Positions 16,867 through 24,469 of a stretch of 40,920 bases of DNA are shown in pieces. The DNA comes from Melioribacteraceae bacterium (GTDB taxonomy: Bacteria > Bacteroidota > Ignavibacteria > Ignavibacteriales > Melioribacteraceae), in NCBI GenBank assembly GCA_028280855.1, contig JANQLA010000449.1, positions 1 to 40,920 on the forward strand, given 5' to 3'. Every line of letters begins with the position of its first letter. The first letter of the stretch is position 1. A model generated the notes under the pieces. It did no database searches. It was not told the origin of the DNA and worked only from the letters and a program-made list of their open reading frames with translations. The translations under genes were made by a program, and so were the position numbers.

Positions 16867-16908
16867 GGAACACAGATGACACAGATTAAACAGATTTTCG
16901 CGGATAAG
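16867..16908 (+). repeat. dispersed intergenic repeat, copy 3
   Basis: GGAACACAGATGACACAGAT, then TAAACAGATTTTCGCGGATAAG: the best-preserved of three copies in the window. It lies between the M6 protease stop and the terminator. A badly decayed fourth copy may exist near 8579-8607. Confidence 0.55.
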
Positions 16909-16923
16909 TTTTAGGTTATTACT

Positions 16924-16973
16924 AAAGCCCGGCTCTGCATATTTGTTGGTAACTTAAAGAGTCGGGCTTTTTT
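16924..16973 (+). terminator. Rho-independent terminator after the M6 protease gene
   Basis: AAAGCCCGGCTCT (16924-16936) pairs with AGAGTCGGGCTTT (16958-16970) with one G-U pair and a 21-base loop, followed by a T-run to 16973. On the opposite strand the T-run is short, so it mainly serves the plus strand. Confidence 0.75.
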
Positions 16974-17014
16974 AATTGCTACAAAGTAGATTTACGCAAA
17001 TAATTTTCAGATTT

Positions 17015-18757
17015 CTATACGGTTTCTTTCTGCTCGTTTTTAAAGCAGTTTATATACCGATCCTGTTTCTCAGGTTTTACTTTATCAACTTCTACAAAAA
17101 TTAGCCCGTCAATGCAGTTTTCAAAATCCGTATCAACGCCGAAGTCAAGAAATTTAACCCCGTCGTTATCGCATAATTCTGTGTAATGTTTGTAAAGTAC
17201 CGGTACTGTAAATCCAAAAGGTCTTATGAGCTTCTTGAGTATTAAAAAATCTTTTTTGTATTCATCCGCATTAAATGTATTTTGATAATCGGCTAAGTCT
17301 TTTTCAGGAACTTTGAATCTATTCTTCGATTCAACGAGATTGTTAACGCTTCCAAACCATTTATTGTAAAAATAAACCAGCATTTTTTTTGCTTCTTCCG
17401 GGTAGCTATTGCTAATGCTTACCGGTCCAAACATGTATTTTACATTATCATGTTTTGCTAAAAACGAACCTATACCCATCCATAAATAATTAAGTGCGTT
17501 TGAGTTCCAAAATTTTTTCTGAACAAAACTTCGTCCCAGTTCAATTGATTTATTTAAATACTCTTCTGTGAAATTCTGCGAAAATTTAAAGAGCGTAGAG
17601 GTATAAAATCCTTTTTCTCCAAACTGTTCTAGAATTTCAGCCCCAATTCCTATCCGGTATGAGCCGATAATTTCCAGTTGCTCATCATCCCACACTACTA
17701 TATGCTTGTAATATTTATCAAACTTATCTATATCCAGTTTCTTTCCGCTGCCTTCTCCAACGCTTCTGAAGGTTATCTCGCGCAGACGTGCTATTTCTTT
17801 TAATACATTGGGTGAATTGTCATTGTCTGTTAGAATTATCCGTTTTTTATCCTTAGTTATTCCCAGTGTTTGTGCATTTTGTATCTCTTTAAAAATACAT
17901 TTAACATCAACCGGGTGAATAATATTCTTTTCCGTTGAATAAATCCCTTGTTCGCGTCTTGCAAGTTTGTAAACATGCTTCTTCAAAAGCTTAGTCTGCA
18001 TCTTGGGATTAATAAAATTTGAGGTAAAGGCCTTTGCAGGGATAGGATCACCGATTTTTAAATTAATTACTTTATTGCGCTTATTAAATAATTCATGAGC
18101 AAGCAGTAATCGAGAAAAATGTTTATTTAAGGCTGAGGTTGCGTAAAACAAAATTGAATTCTTTGCCTGAATAAAAACCGGGAGTATTGGTGAATTAAAC
18201 TTTTTTGCAAAATGAACGGCCCCTTTATTCCACTTTCCGTCAACAATGTGGTAGAACCTTAAACGCGAAACTTCCCCCGCAGGAAACATTATTACGGCTT
18301 TCTCGTTTTGCAAAGCATAGCTGATGGCCTGTATATTTTGCCTTTGAACACCGGCTGATTCTAAATTAAACGGCAGCATAAACTCATCTAACTGGCTAAT
18401 AATACTTAATACATCATTCGCCACTATTTTTATATCCTGCCGAACGTTATAAACTGCGCTCATTAAAGCCAGGCTATCCAAACTTCCAATCGGATGGTTC
18501 GCAACAATTACTACACGCTCTTCTGCAGGTATTTTCTTTGCATCCTTGTTCGAAATTCGATATGAAAAGTTAAATTGCTCAAATAATTCGTCGATAAATT
18601 GTATCCCGTAATCATCCTTATGCATTTCTAAAAAGTTATTTACATCTCGAATGTGTAAAACCTTATTCAGAAATGTTAAGGTAATTGTTTGGAGGATTTT
18701 CGGCTTGTTAGCAAAACCAGGATACCTTTCGTTGATAAGGGTCTTTAAATCAATCAT
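17015..18757 (-). CDS. olsF: bifunctional acyltransferase, OlsF-like (ornithine lipid synthesis)
   Basis: A 580-residue protein joining two acyltransferase types. The N-terminal half (about 60-280) is PlsC/OlsA-like with NHPIGSLD (H88, D94), the variant seen in the hemolysin-like group, and FPAGEVSR. The C-terminal half (about 320-500) is an OlsB/GNAT-like N-acyltransferase (REITFRSVGEGSGKKLDIDKFD, ELGRSFVQKKFW, YLWMGIGSFL). This order and length match OlsF of Serratia and Flavobacterium, which N-acylates ornithine and then O-acylates the product to give ornithine lipid. It is the last gene of the minus-strand run, 15 bases after the broken SMR gene and close to a hydroxylase that might modify the lipid. 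Confidence 0.72.
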   Translation of the reverse strand: MIDLKTLINERYPGFANKPKILQTITLTFLNKVLHIRDVNNFLEMHKDDYGIQFIDELFEQFNFSYRISNKDAKKIPAEERVVIVANHPIGSLDSLALMSAVYNVRQDIKIVANDVLSIISQLDEFMLPFNLESAGVQRQNIQAISYALQNEKAVIMFPAGEVSRLRFYHIVDGKWNKGAVHFAKKFNSPILPVFIQAKNSILFYATSALNKHFSRLLLAHELFNKRNKVINLKIGDPIPAKAFTSNFINPKMQTKLLKKHVYKLARREQGIYSTEKNIIHPVDVKCIFKEIQNAQTLGITKDKKRIILTDNDNSPNVLKEIARLREITFRSVGEGSGKKLDIDKFDKYYKHIVVWDDEQLEIIGSYRIGIGAEILEQFGEKGFYTSTLFKFSQNFTEEYLNKSIELGRSFVQKKFWNSNALNYLWMGIGSFLAKHDNVKYMFGPVSISNSYPEEAKKMLVYFYNKWFGSVNNLVESKNRFKVPEKDLADYQNTFNADEYKKDFLILKKLIRPFGFTVPVLYKHYTELCDNDGVKFLDFGVDTDFENCIDGLIFVEVDKVKPEKQDRYINCFKNEQKETV

Positions 18758-18772
18758 TTTAATTCCGTTAGA

Positions 18773-19104
18773 TTATGGTTCAGATGGTACGCTACCTAAG
18801 AATTTTAGTCCCATTATTCCTGCCGCAATGAGAAGCATAAAAAATGCTTTTAAGAAGTCGTACTTGTTACCGTACATTATCGTTTCGGCAAATGTGATGC
18901 CTATGATTGCAATACCCATCCAAATAGCATATGCAATGCCCATTGGAATTGTTTAAGGGACTGCGAAAAAAAGAATGCGCTTGTAAATCCGAAGAAGGCG
19001 TAGAAAATCATTGGTATAGCTTTGGTAAAGCCCTGGGTGTATTTTAAACTAATCACCCAACCGATTTCCATAACACCTGCAATAATTAAAGCTATCCAGT
19101 TCAT
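18773..19104 (-). pseudogene. SMR-family exporter (SugE/Gdx-like), frameshifted
   Basis: From ATG 19104 the first frame gives MNWIALIIAGVMEIGWVISL-KYTQGF and on to FFSQSLKQ, with the essential membrane glutamate E13. Near 18950 the family continuation moves to another frame: PMGIAYAIWMGIAIIG, then FAETIMYG, AGIMGLKFLGSVPSEP and a stop at 18775-18773. Restoring one A in the AAACAATT run (minus strand) would give a 110-residue protein, the usual SMR length. SMR proteins export guanidinium or quaternary ammonium compounds with protons. No guanidine riboswitch fits in the 12-base gap upstream. Either a real mutation or an assembly error. Confidence 0.85.
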
Positions 19105-19116
19105 CTATTAATTCCG

Positions 19117-19887
19117 TTATTTTCTTTTGAAGCTTCTAAATGCGAATAAAGTCTGCCGAAAGTAATTGTCGGGAAAAAAAGTTTTCAAACCGTAATTACT
19201 GGGCTTTGCAGCAGGTAAATATGCTGTGTTGAAAATCCAATCCCAGACAGCTAGTTTCGTAGCAAAATTCCTGTTACGTCCTTTTCCTGTTGAGTGATGC
19301 CACCTATGCATTTCGGGCCCGTTAATTACTTTTTGAAACTGGCCAGATCGAACATCAATATTGGAATGAATATACATTCCCCATATAGCACTGATGGCGC
19401 CTTTATATACAGCGACTTCCGGCGAAGCGCCAAGCAACATTATTGGTAAAAACTCAACAGTCTGATTAATCAGTATTTCCAGGGCGTGCGACCTAACGCC
19501 GGACAGCCAATCAACTTGCTTAGGTGAATGGTGCGCTTCGTGCAATCGCCATAAATACTTGTTTTTATGCTGCCATTTGTGAAACAGGTAAATATATAAA
19601 TCATGAGTTACCAGGAAGAACAATAACTGCAGCCAAACCGGCCAATCGCTTATCAATTGTAATCTCGAGAGTTGAGTAGAATTATCAATAAATTCGATTA
19701 TGTAGGAAATGATGATTCCAAGAGTAAAGCTTTGCATGAAGTTATAGAATATAAAATCATCAACGAATCCGTTTCTAAATATTTTTTGTCCCTTGGTGTA
19801 AGGAAACAATCTCTCAAGTACTATTATTATTATAGCTGAAGCGGTTATAACACCGAACATCACAAAACGAATCTGCGAAACTTCCAT
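19117..19887 (-). CDS. sterol desaturase/fatty acid hydroxylase family membrane protein
   Basis: A 256-residue di-iron membrane oxygenase. The histidine boxes of the family are visible: HKWQH (H103, H107), HEAHH (H116, H119, H120), H174 and HRWHH (H194, H197, H198). Several hydrophobic segments lie at about 8-26, 50-66, 84-102 and 143-170. Family members hydroxylate or desaturate lipids. Because an OlsF-like gene lies two genes downstream, and OlsE (which hydroxylates the ornithine head group) belongs to this superfamily, an ornithine-lipid hydroxylase is one plausible role (inference). It begins 3 bases after the NeuB-type gene, so modification of a glycan or lipid carrier cannot be excluded. 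Confidence 0.8.
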   Translation of the reverse strand: MEVSQIRFVMFGVITASAIIIIVLERLFPYTKGQKIFRNGFVDDFIFYNFMQSFTLGIIISYIIEFIDNSTQLSRLQLISDWPVWLQLLFFLVTHDLYIYLFHKWQHKNKYLWRLHEAHHSPKQVDWLSGVRSHALEILINQTVEFLPIMLLGASPEVAVYKGAISAIWGMYIHSNIDVRSGQFQKVINGPEMHRWHHSTGKGRNRNFATKLAVWDWIFNTAYLPAAKPSNYGLKTFFPDNYFRQTLFAFRSFKRK

Positions 19888-19890
19888 CTT

Positions 19891-20790
19891 CTACTGAGCT
19901 AGCGATAAACTACTCTTTGCCCGTCGTAATTTTTTAATTGAATTCTGCTCGCTTTCATAAACACGTTTGATTCCGTCGCCCAGACACGCTTGAATATCAC
20001 GGATATCTTTTACGAGTCTGAACATTCCGCCTATTTCGACAGAAGCTGCCTGATCACTTCCCCACATAGCCCTATCTAAAGTAATATGTCGTTCAATGAA
20101 AGTAGCGCCGTTTGCTACCGCGGCATATGTTGGAGCCAAACCTGTTTCGTGTCCGGAGTAACCAATTGGTAAGTTTGGATATTTCTGCTTGAATGTTTTA
20201 ATAACATTGATATTCAACTCATCTAACTTACACGGGTATGTTGAGGTTGATTGTGCGAGCATCAAATTTTTTTCGCCGATCAATTCAACTGCTTTCTCAA
20301 CTTGTTCCATCGAAGACATACCGGTTGACAGTATAATCGGTTTTCCGGTAGCCAGTTTCTTTTTCAACAACTCGTTATCAGTTAAACTTGCCGATGCAAC
20401 CTTGTAAGCTACCGGTTCAAATTGCTCAATAAAATCAACAGCTTCTTCGTCCCAGCATGAGGCGAACCAGTGAATCTTTTTCTCTTTGCAGTATCTGTCA
20501 ATCTCATCAAATTCAGCAAAGCCGAATTCAATTTTGTGCCTGTATTTGATATAAGTCATTCTTCCCCACGGCGTATCTCGCTCAAGATTCCATTGGTCTT
20601 GCGGCACGCATAATTCAGGAGTACGCTTTTGGAATTTCACGGCGTCGCAGCCGGCGAACACAGCGCCGTCGATAAGTTTTTTAGCTATATCCAAAGAACC
20701 GTTATGATTGATACCGATTTCAGCTATTATGTAGACCGGTTGACCGTCGCCGATAAATTTTTCGCCTACTTGCACTTTGTTAGAGTTCAT
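19891..20790 (-). CDS. NeuB-family sugar-acid synthase lacking the SAF domain
   Basis: A 299-residue PEP-condensing synthase. The TIM-barrel motifs of NeuB are present: YIIAEIGINHNGSLDIAKKL, GCDAVKFQKRTPEL, WFASCWDEEAVDF, KVASASLTDNELL, IILSTGMSSMEQVEKAVEL, LMLAQSTSTYPC, IGYSGHE and FIERHITLDRAMWGSDQAAS. NeuB, LegI and PseI usually have about 335-360 residues with a C-terminal SAF (antifreeze-like) domain; this protein ends at KLRRAKSSLSLAQ, where the linker would start, and the next gene begins 3 bases later. It is expected to join PEP to an aldose to give a 2-keto-3-deoxy sugar acid. The substrate is unlikely to be plain ManNAc, as neuC and neuA homologs are absent. Confidence 0.85.
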   Translation of the reverse strand: MNSNKVQVGEKFIGDGQPVYIIAEIGINHNGSLDIAKKLIDGAVFAGCDAVKFQKRTPELCVPQDQWNLERDTPWGRMTYIKYRHKIEFGFAEFDEIDRYCKEKKIHWFASCWDEEAVDFIEQFEPVAYKVASASLTDNELLKKKLATGKPIILSTGMSSMEQVEKAVELIGEKNLMLAQSTSTYPCKLDELNINVIKTFKQKYPNLPIGYSGHETGLAPTYAAVANGATFIERHITLDRAMWGSDQAASVEIGGMFRLVKDIRDIQACLGDGIKRVYESEQNSIKKLRRAKSSLSLAQ

Positions 20791-20806
20791 AACATCCCTT
20801 AAAATT

Positions 20807-21355
20807 TTATTGAAGAATTTTTGTATTTGTTTCTACACTGCGTAAATGTGTATCTCTCTCTTCCTTAGCTTTAATTATTATTTCGGCAAAATCCCTGAAA
20901 GCTCCGTAACCGCCGTTGCTATCAACAACTACATCTGCAACATCTTTAGCAAATTGAGTAGCGTCGTTCGGTGAAGCGCTTAGTCCAACAATTTTCATGA
21001 TTTCAGCATCGTTGGTATCGTCCCCGATAAAAGCTATTTCGTCCGGACTCAAATTTTCGGCTTCAACAAGTTTGTAAAGCAGTAATGCCTTGTTTTTTAT
21101 ACCCATATACAGATGATTTATCTTGAGCTTATCCGCGCGATTTTTGACGATCGGCGTATCTTCACCGGTAACTATTCCGGTTTCCACATTTGCAAACTTT
21201 CGCAGCCTTTCTACGCCCATTCCATCGCGAATTGAAAATCGTTTCAATTCCTCTCCTGTAGGCGAATAATAAACGCCCGTATCCGTTAACACTCCGTCAC
21301 AATCAGTAAGCAGTAATTTTATTTTCTTGGCCTTCTTGTAGATCTTTTCAGTCAT
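20807..21355 (-). CDS. KdsC-like HAD phosphatase
   Basis: A 182-residue HAD hydrolase of the compact, tetrameric KdsC type without a cap domain. Motif I is LLTDCDGVLTD with D18 and D20, the IRDGMGVERL and VTGEDTPIV segments follow, and motif IV is FIGDDTNDAEIM at about 114-125. KdsC and its relatives dephosphorylate Kdo-8-phosphate or nonulosonate-9-phosphates. Being 16 bases before the NeuB-type gene, it most likely removes the phosphate from that enzyme's product; this implies a phosphorylated aldose substrate (inference). Confidence 0.83.
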   Translation of the reverse strand: MTEKIYKKAKKIKLLLTDCDGVLTDTGVYYSPTGEELKRFSIRDGMGVERLRKFANVETGIVTGEDTPIVKNRADKLKINHLYMGIKNKALLLYKLVEAENLSPDEIAFIGDDTNDAEIMKIVGLSASPNDATQFAKDVADVVVDSNGGYGAFRDFAEIIIKAKEERDTHLRSVETNTKILQ

Positions 21356-21400
21356 CTTATCCCTTTATGATTTCCACTTTATTCATTAACCTTCTTTATC

Positions 21401-22213
21401 TTACCACGCAATCCACCCTCCGTCAACAACGAGGTTTGCGCCTGTCATATATTTTGAAGCCTCGCTTGCCAGAAATACCACTGCTCCTTTATAATCGGTT
21501 GGTGACGCCATTCTGCCTAACGGTGTTTTTTCAGAATAACTTGCAACAAAATGTTCATCTTGGCCGTTCTGAACTCCACCGGGGGAGAGGGTATTTACGC
21601 GAACTCCTTTGTTACCCCAATATGCAGCCAGGTATTTTGTGAAAGTGATAATCGCACCTTTTGTAGCAGAGTATGCAGGTGGTTTATAAAACGATTGATT
21701 CCCATTCTCATCTTTATACAAAGATTGATTTGGTGCAACCATCCCGTAAGTTGAAGCTACGTTCACAATGCTGCCGGACTTCTGTTCCGCCATAACACCA
21801 CCAAGAATTTGCGAGCACAGAAATACCCCGGTCAGGTTCACATCAACAGACTTTTGCCATAATTGTAGCGGATAGCTTTCGAACTTCGACTGCTCCGATG
21901 CTGCCTTCGGGTCTTCGAACATATCATTAATTGCTGCATTATTAATAAGGGCATCAACCCAGTTAAACTCACTTATTACAATGTTTTTCGCTTGCTCTAT
22001 GGATTCCATGCAGGTAACATCAAGTTTAACACCAAGAGACTGGGTGGGCAATTCTTTAGCGAATCTTTCACATGCTTCTGTATCTAAATCAGCAACAATA
22101 ACATTAGCCCCCGCTTCTGCCAACGCTTTGCAGTGGTGCCTTCCTATCAGACCTAACGCACCTGTTACAATTGCAACTTTACCGTTCATAGCAAATAATT
22201 TTGAAGTAGTCAT
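21401..22213 (-). CDS. short-chain dehydrogenase/reductase
   Basis: A 270-residue classical SDR. It has the nucleotide-binding TGALGLIG (variant of TGxxxGxG) with D42 after strand 2 (VIVADLD, suggesting NAD(H)), NNAA near 90-93, catalytic serine in VNVASTYG, YSATKGA with Y and K about residues 178-182, and C-terminal MTGANLVVDGGW. A short insertion precedes the YxxxK motif (LYKDENGNQSFYKPPA), as in SDRs of flagellin-glycan clusters such as PtmA. It lies one base after the aminotransferase gene, so it probably reduces or oxidises a sugar intermediate of the same pathway. Confidence 0.87.
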   Translation of the reverse strand: MTTSKLFAMNGKVAIVTGALGLIGRHHCKALAEAGANVIVADLDTEACERFAKELPTQSLGVKLDVTCMESIEQAKNIVISEFNWVDALINNAAINDMFEDPKAASEQSKFESYPLQLWQKSVDVNLTGVFLCSQILGGVMAEQKSGSIVNVASTYGMVAPNQSLYKDENGNQSFYKPPAYSATKGAIITFTKYLAAYWGNKGVRVNTLSPGGVQNGQDEHFVASYSEKTPLGRMASPTDYKGAVVFLASEASKYMTGANLVVDGGWIAW

Positions 22214-22214
22214 T

Positions 22215-23552
22215 TCAGCCCTTACTAACAGGTTTCGTATTAAAATTATCGGTCTTACGAAAGACGGGCTGAACGGGCTCGCCCTTTAGTTGTTCCGTCA
22301 CATTGCTTTCTTCAACTGCTTTCTTCAGTAGCGTCAGCACTTCTTCATAAGATTTCAAAGTGTAATCAATATCATGGTCGTCATGCGAGTAGCACATATT
22401 GTGGAATCCGGACCAAAGTATTCCTCGCTTTATCATTTCTTGTTGTATAAATGATTTTAATATTAGAGGATCGGCTGCGGAAGTATCGAACGTAATCATT
22501 GATCTGAAGTTATATCCTATGCATTTTGAATAATCAATGCCCAGGTTTGAAACAAGAAAATTATAGCCGTCTTTTAACTTTTTCCCTTTCTCGTTTAAGT
22601 ATCTTGGAACATTTTTATTCCTTATCTCTTCTATGGTTACCATTGCGGCTGCTAAAGAAAGTGCTTCACCACCGAAAGTAGTATAGAAGAATATATCGCC
22701 TTCCGCCAAATCCATGATTTCCTTTTTCCCGGTAAGCACGGAAAGAGGCATGCCGTTGGCAATGGCTTTTGAGTAAGTTGCAAGATCAGGAGTAATCCCG
22801 AAATACTCTTGCGCGCCGCCAAGTTCAATTCTGAATCCCGTCCACATTTCATCGAATATCAAAACAATATTTTTTTCAATGCAGATATCGGCAACCTTGT
22901 GCAGGAAATTTTCTTTTGGTTCCTGGAATACTACCGGTTCCAAAATCACCGCTGCAACGTCGTCATCAATCGCATTCACAAATGAATCGATATCATTGTA
23001 ATTAAAAGTATAAGTTAAATCCTGTATTGGTTTAGGAATTCCATAATTCCTTGCCGTAACCGAAATATACCAATCATGCCAACCGTGATAACCGCAGCAT
23101 AATATTTTGTTTTTACCGGTGTATGCTCTTGCTAATCTGGTTGCAGCAGAAGTAACATCGGCGCCGGTTTTACTGTATCGAACAGACTGTGCGTTGGGAA
23201 TAACTTCACTGATTAATTCGGCAAGCTCAACTTCCAACGGGTGCATTAGCGAGAAAGTAATTCCGTCTTCCAGTTGCTTTTGTATTGCATCGTTCACTTT
23301 TGGATAAGAATAACCAAGCGATAAAGGACCAATGCCCATGTTATAATCAATATATTCGTTTCCATCCACATCCCAAACATGTGCTCCTTTTCCGCGTTGT
23401 AGGTACTTAGGAGCAACACCATTTACGTATTGTGTAGGACCCTTGGCCAATGTTTGTGTATTGGAAGGAATTAATCCAACGGATCGATTGTAAAGTTCAT
23501 TCGAATTTTCAATTACAGGATAATCCTGCTTAAGTGTTACTCCATTCGGCAT
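22215..23552 (-). CDS. class III PLP-dependent aminotransferase (GSA-aminomutase-like)
   Basis: A 445-residue fold-type I enzyme. The motifs are GKGAHVWDVDGNEYIDY, the substrate-side YSKTGADVTSAATRLAR, CCGYHGWHDWY, FDEMWTGFR with PLP-ring aspartate D234, and YSKAIANGMP with the Schiff-base lysine K262. The pattern is closest to glutamate-1-semialdehyde aminomutase-type proteins, but the context argues against heme synthesis. The frame stays open to 23645 inside the transketolase gene; ATG 23552 starts MPNGVTLKQDYPV, leaving a 23-base overlap. It probably transaminates a keto-sugar or sugar aldehyde, unlike the DegT-type enzymes of the legionaminic and pseudaminic pathways. Confidence 0.86.
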   Translation of the reverse strand: MPNGVTLKQDYPVIENSNELYNRSVGLIPSNTQTLAKGPTQYVNGVAPKYLQRGKGAHVWDVDGNEYIDYNMGIGPLSLGYSYPKVNDAIQKQLEDGITFSLMHPLEVELAELISEVIPNAQSVRYSKTGADVTSAATRLARAYTGKNKILCCGYHGWHDWYISVTARNYGIPKPIQDLTYTFNYNDIDSFVNAIDDDVAAVILEPVVFQEPKENFLHKVADICIEKNIVLIFDEMWTGFRIELGGAQEYFGITPDLATYSKAIANGMPLSVLTGKKEIMDLAEGDIFFYTTFGGEALSLAAAMVTIEEIRNKNVPRYLNEKGKKLKDGYNFLVSNLGIDYSKCIGYNFRSMITFDTSAADPLILKSFIQQEMIKRGILWSGFHNMCYSHDDHDIDYTLKSYEEVLTLLKKAVEESNVTEQLKGEPVQPVFRKTDNFNTKPVSKG

Positions 23553-24468
23553 AGTAATTTGTCTTTTTGTTGTTAAATAATTTTTCTTCAATGCGGTTAG
23601 CCAACTGTGTTCCTGTAAATCCTTCATAGTGAATAAGGTCGTCAAGCAATGCCGGTTTGAACCACCTATCTTTTAAAGCAAATGGAAATACATTCGCTAC
23701 TCGTTGATGCTTTGTAATTATTTCCGCAAGTACTGAATAAATACCTCCCGTGAGAAAGTGATCTTCAACAGTGACCAGCAAATCACATTCATCGACTGCT
23801 TTAAGAATTATTTCTTCATCGATTGGTTTGAGGGTGCGAAGATTGATTAATCGAACGCCTATTCCTTTAGCTTCAAGGTTGTCTTTTGCCTGGTAGGCCT
23901 GGTTAAATAAAGCGCCGTGCACAAGTATCGCAATGTTACTCCCGTTCCCAAAAACTTCCGCCCTCCCAATTTCAAAATTATCGTGGACTACATAAGAACG
24001 AAGATTGTTATAGCGAATGTAAAACGGCTCACTACTAGCCAAAACCTTCGGCAAACCGCGCAGCATGTCTGCTTCGTCGGACGGGCTAAAAATATTGACG
24101 TTCGGTATCCCGCGCATTAATGCGATATCTTCAATAGCCTGGTGAGTAGGTCCGTTTGCTTCGGAAAGAAACCCGGCGAAACTTCCAACTATTTTTACCG
24201 GTAAATTCGGAATACCAACGTCAGTACGAATAAATTCGAATGCGCGCATAGTTAAAAATGTTGCCAGAGCATGAACTACCGGGATGCGTCCGCGCAATGC
24301 CAAACCCGCTGCAATCCCGATCATGGTTTGTTCGGTAATGCCGGTATCAATAAATTGTTTTTTAATTTTCTGAGGTAAGCTTCTTATGGCTGCCCTGTTT
24401 TCCGCAGTAAGGACCATATACCTCTCGTTTGATTGTACGATTTCTAACAACTGGTTTTCATAAGTCAT
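23530..24468 (-). CDS. transketolase-like protein, C-terminal subunit
   Basis: A 312-residue protein corresponding to the PYR plus C-terminal domains of transketolase. DTGITEQTMIGIAAGLALRG carries the conserved glutamate E46 that activates thiamine diphosphate. Further typical segments are PVVHALATFLTMRAFEFIRTD, GPTHQAIEDIALMRGIPN, SPSDEADM and the C-terminal VTVEDHFLTGGIYSVL. It starts one base after the N-terminal subunit gene, and the two products should form one alpha2beta2 enzyme. Split transketolases are common in prokaryotes, but this pair is embedded in a sugar-acid cluster, so a dedicated C2 transfer onto a sugar aldehyde is likely (inference). Confidence 0.88.
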   Translation of the reverse strand: MTYENQLLEIVQSNERYMVLTAENRAAIRSLPQKIKKQFIDTGITEQTMIGIAAGLALRGRIPVVHALATFLTMRAFEFIRTDVGIPNLPVKIVGSFAGFLSEANGPTHQAIEDIALMRGIPNVNIFSPSDEADMLRGLPKVLASSEPFYIRYNNLRSYVVHDNFEIGRAEVFGNGSNIAILVHGALFNQAYQAKDNLEAKGIGVRLINLRTLKPIDEEIILKAVDECDLLVTVEDHFLTGGIYSVLAEIITKHQRVANVFPFALKDRWFKPALLDDLIHYEGFTGTQLANRIEEKLFNNKKTNYYAEWSNT

Positions 24469-24469
24469 A

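Noticed and set aside
16924-16973. Bidirectional terminator serving also the OlsF-like gene
   Set aside because: The minus-strand T-run after the stem is only three bases, so efficient termination in that direction is not supported.
18651-18956. 101-codon plus-strand frame near the OlsF-like gene
   Set aside because: It is antisense to the 5' end of the acyltransferase gene and to the second half of the broken SMR gene, whose family motifs are unmistakable on the minus strand.
22215-23645. Longer 476-residue version of the aminotransferase
   Set aside because: The first 31 codons overlap the transketolase C-subunit and show no family similarity; ATG 23552 fits better.
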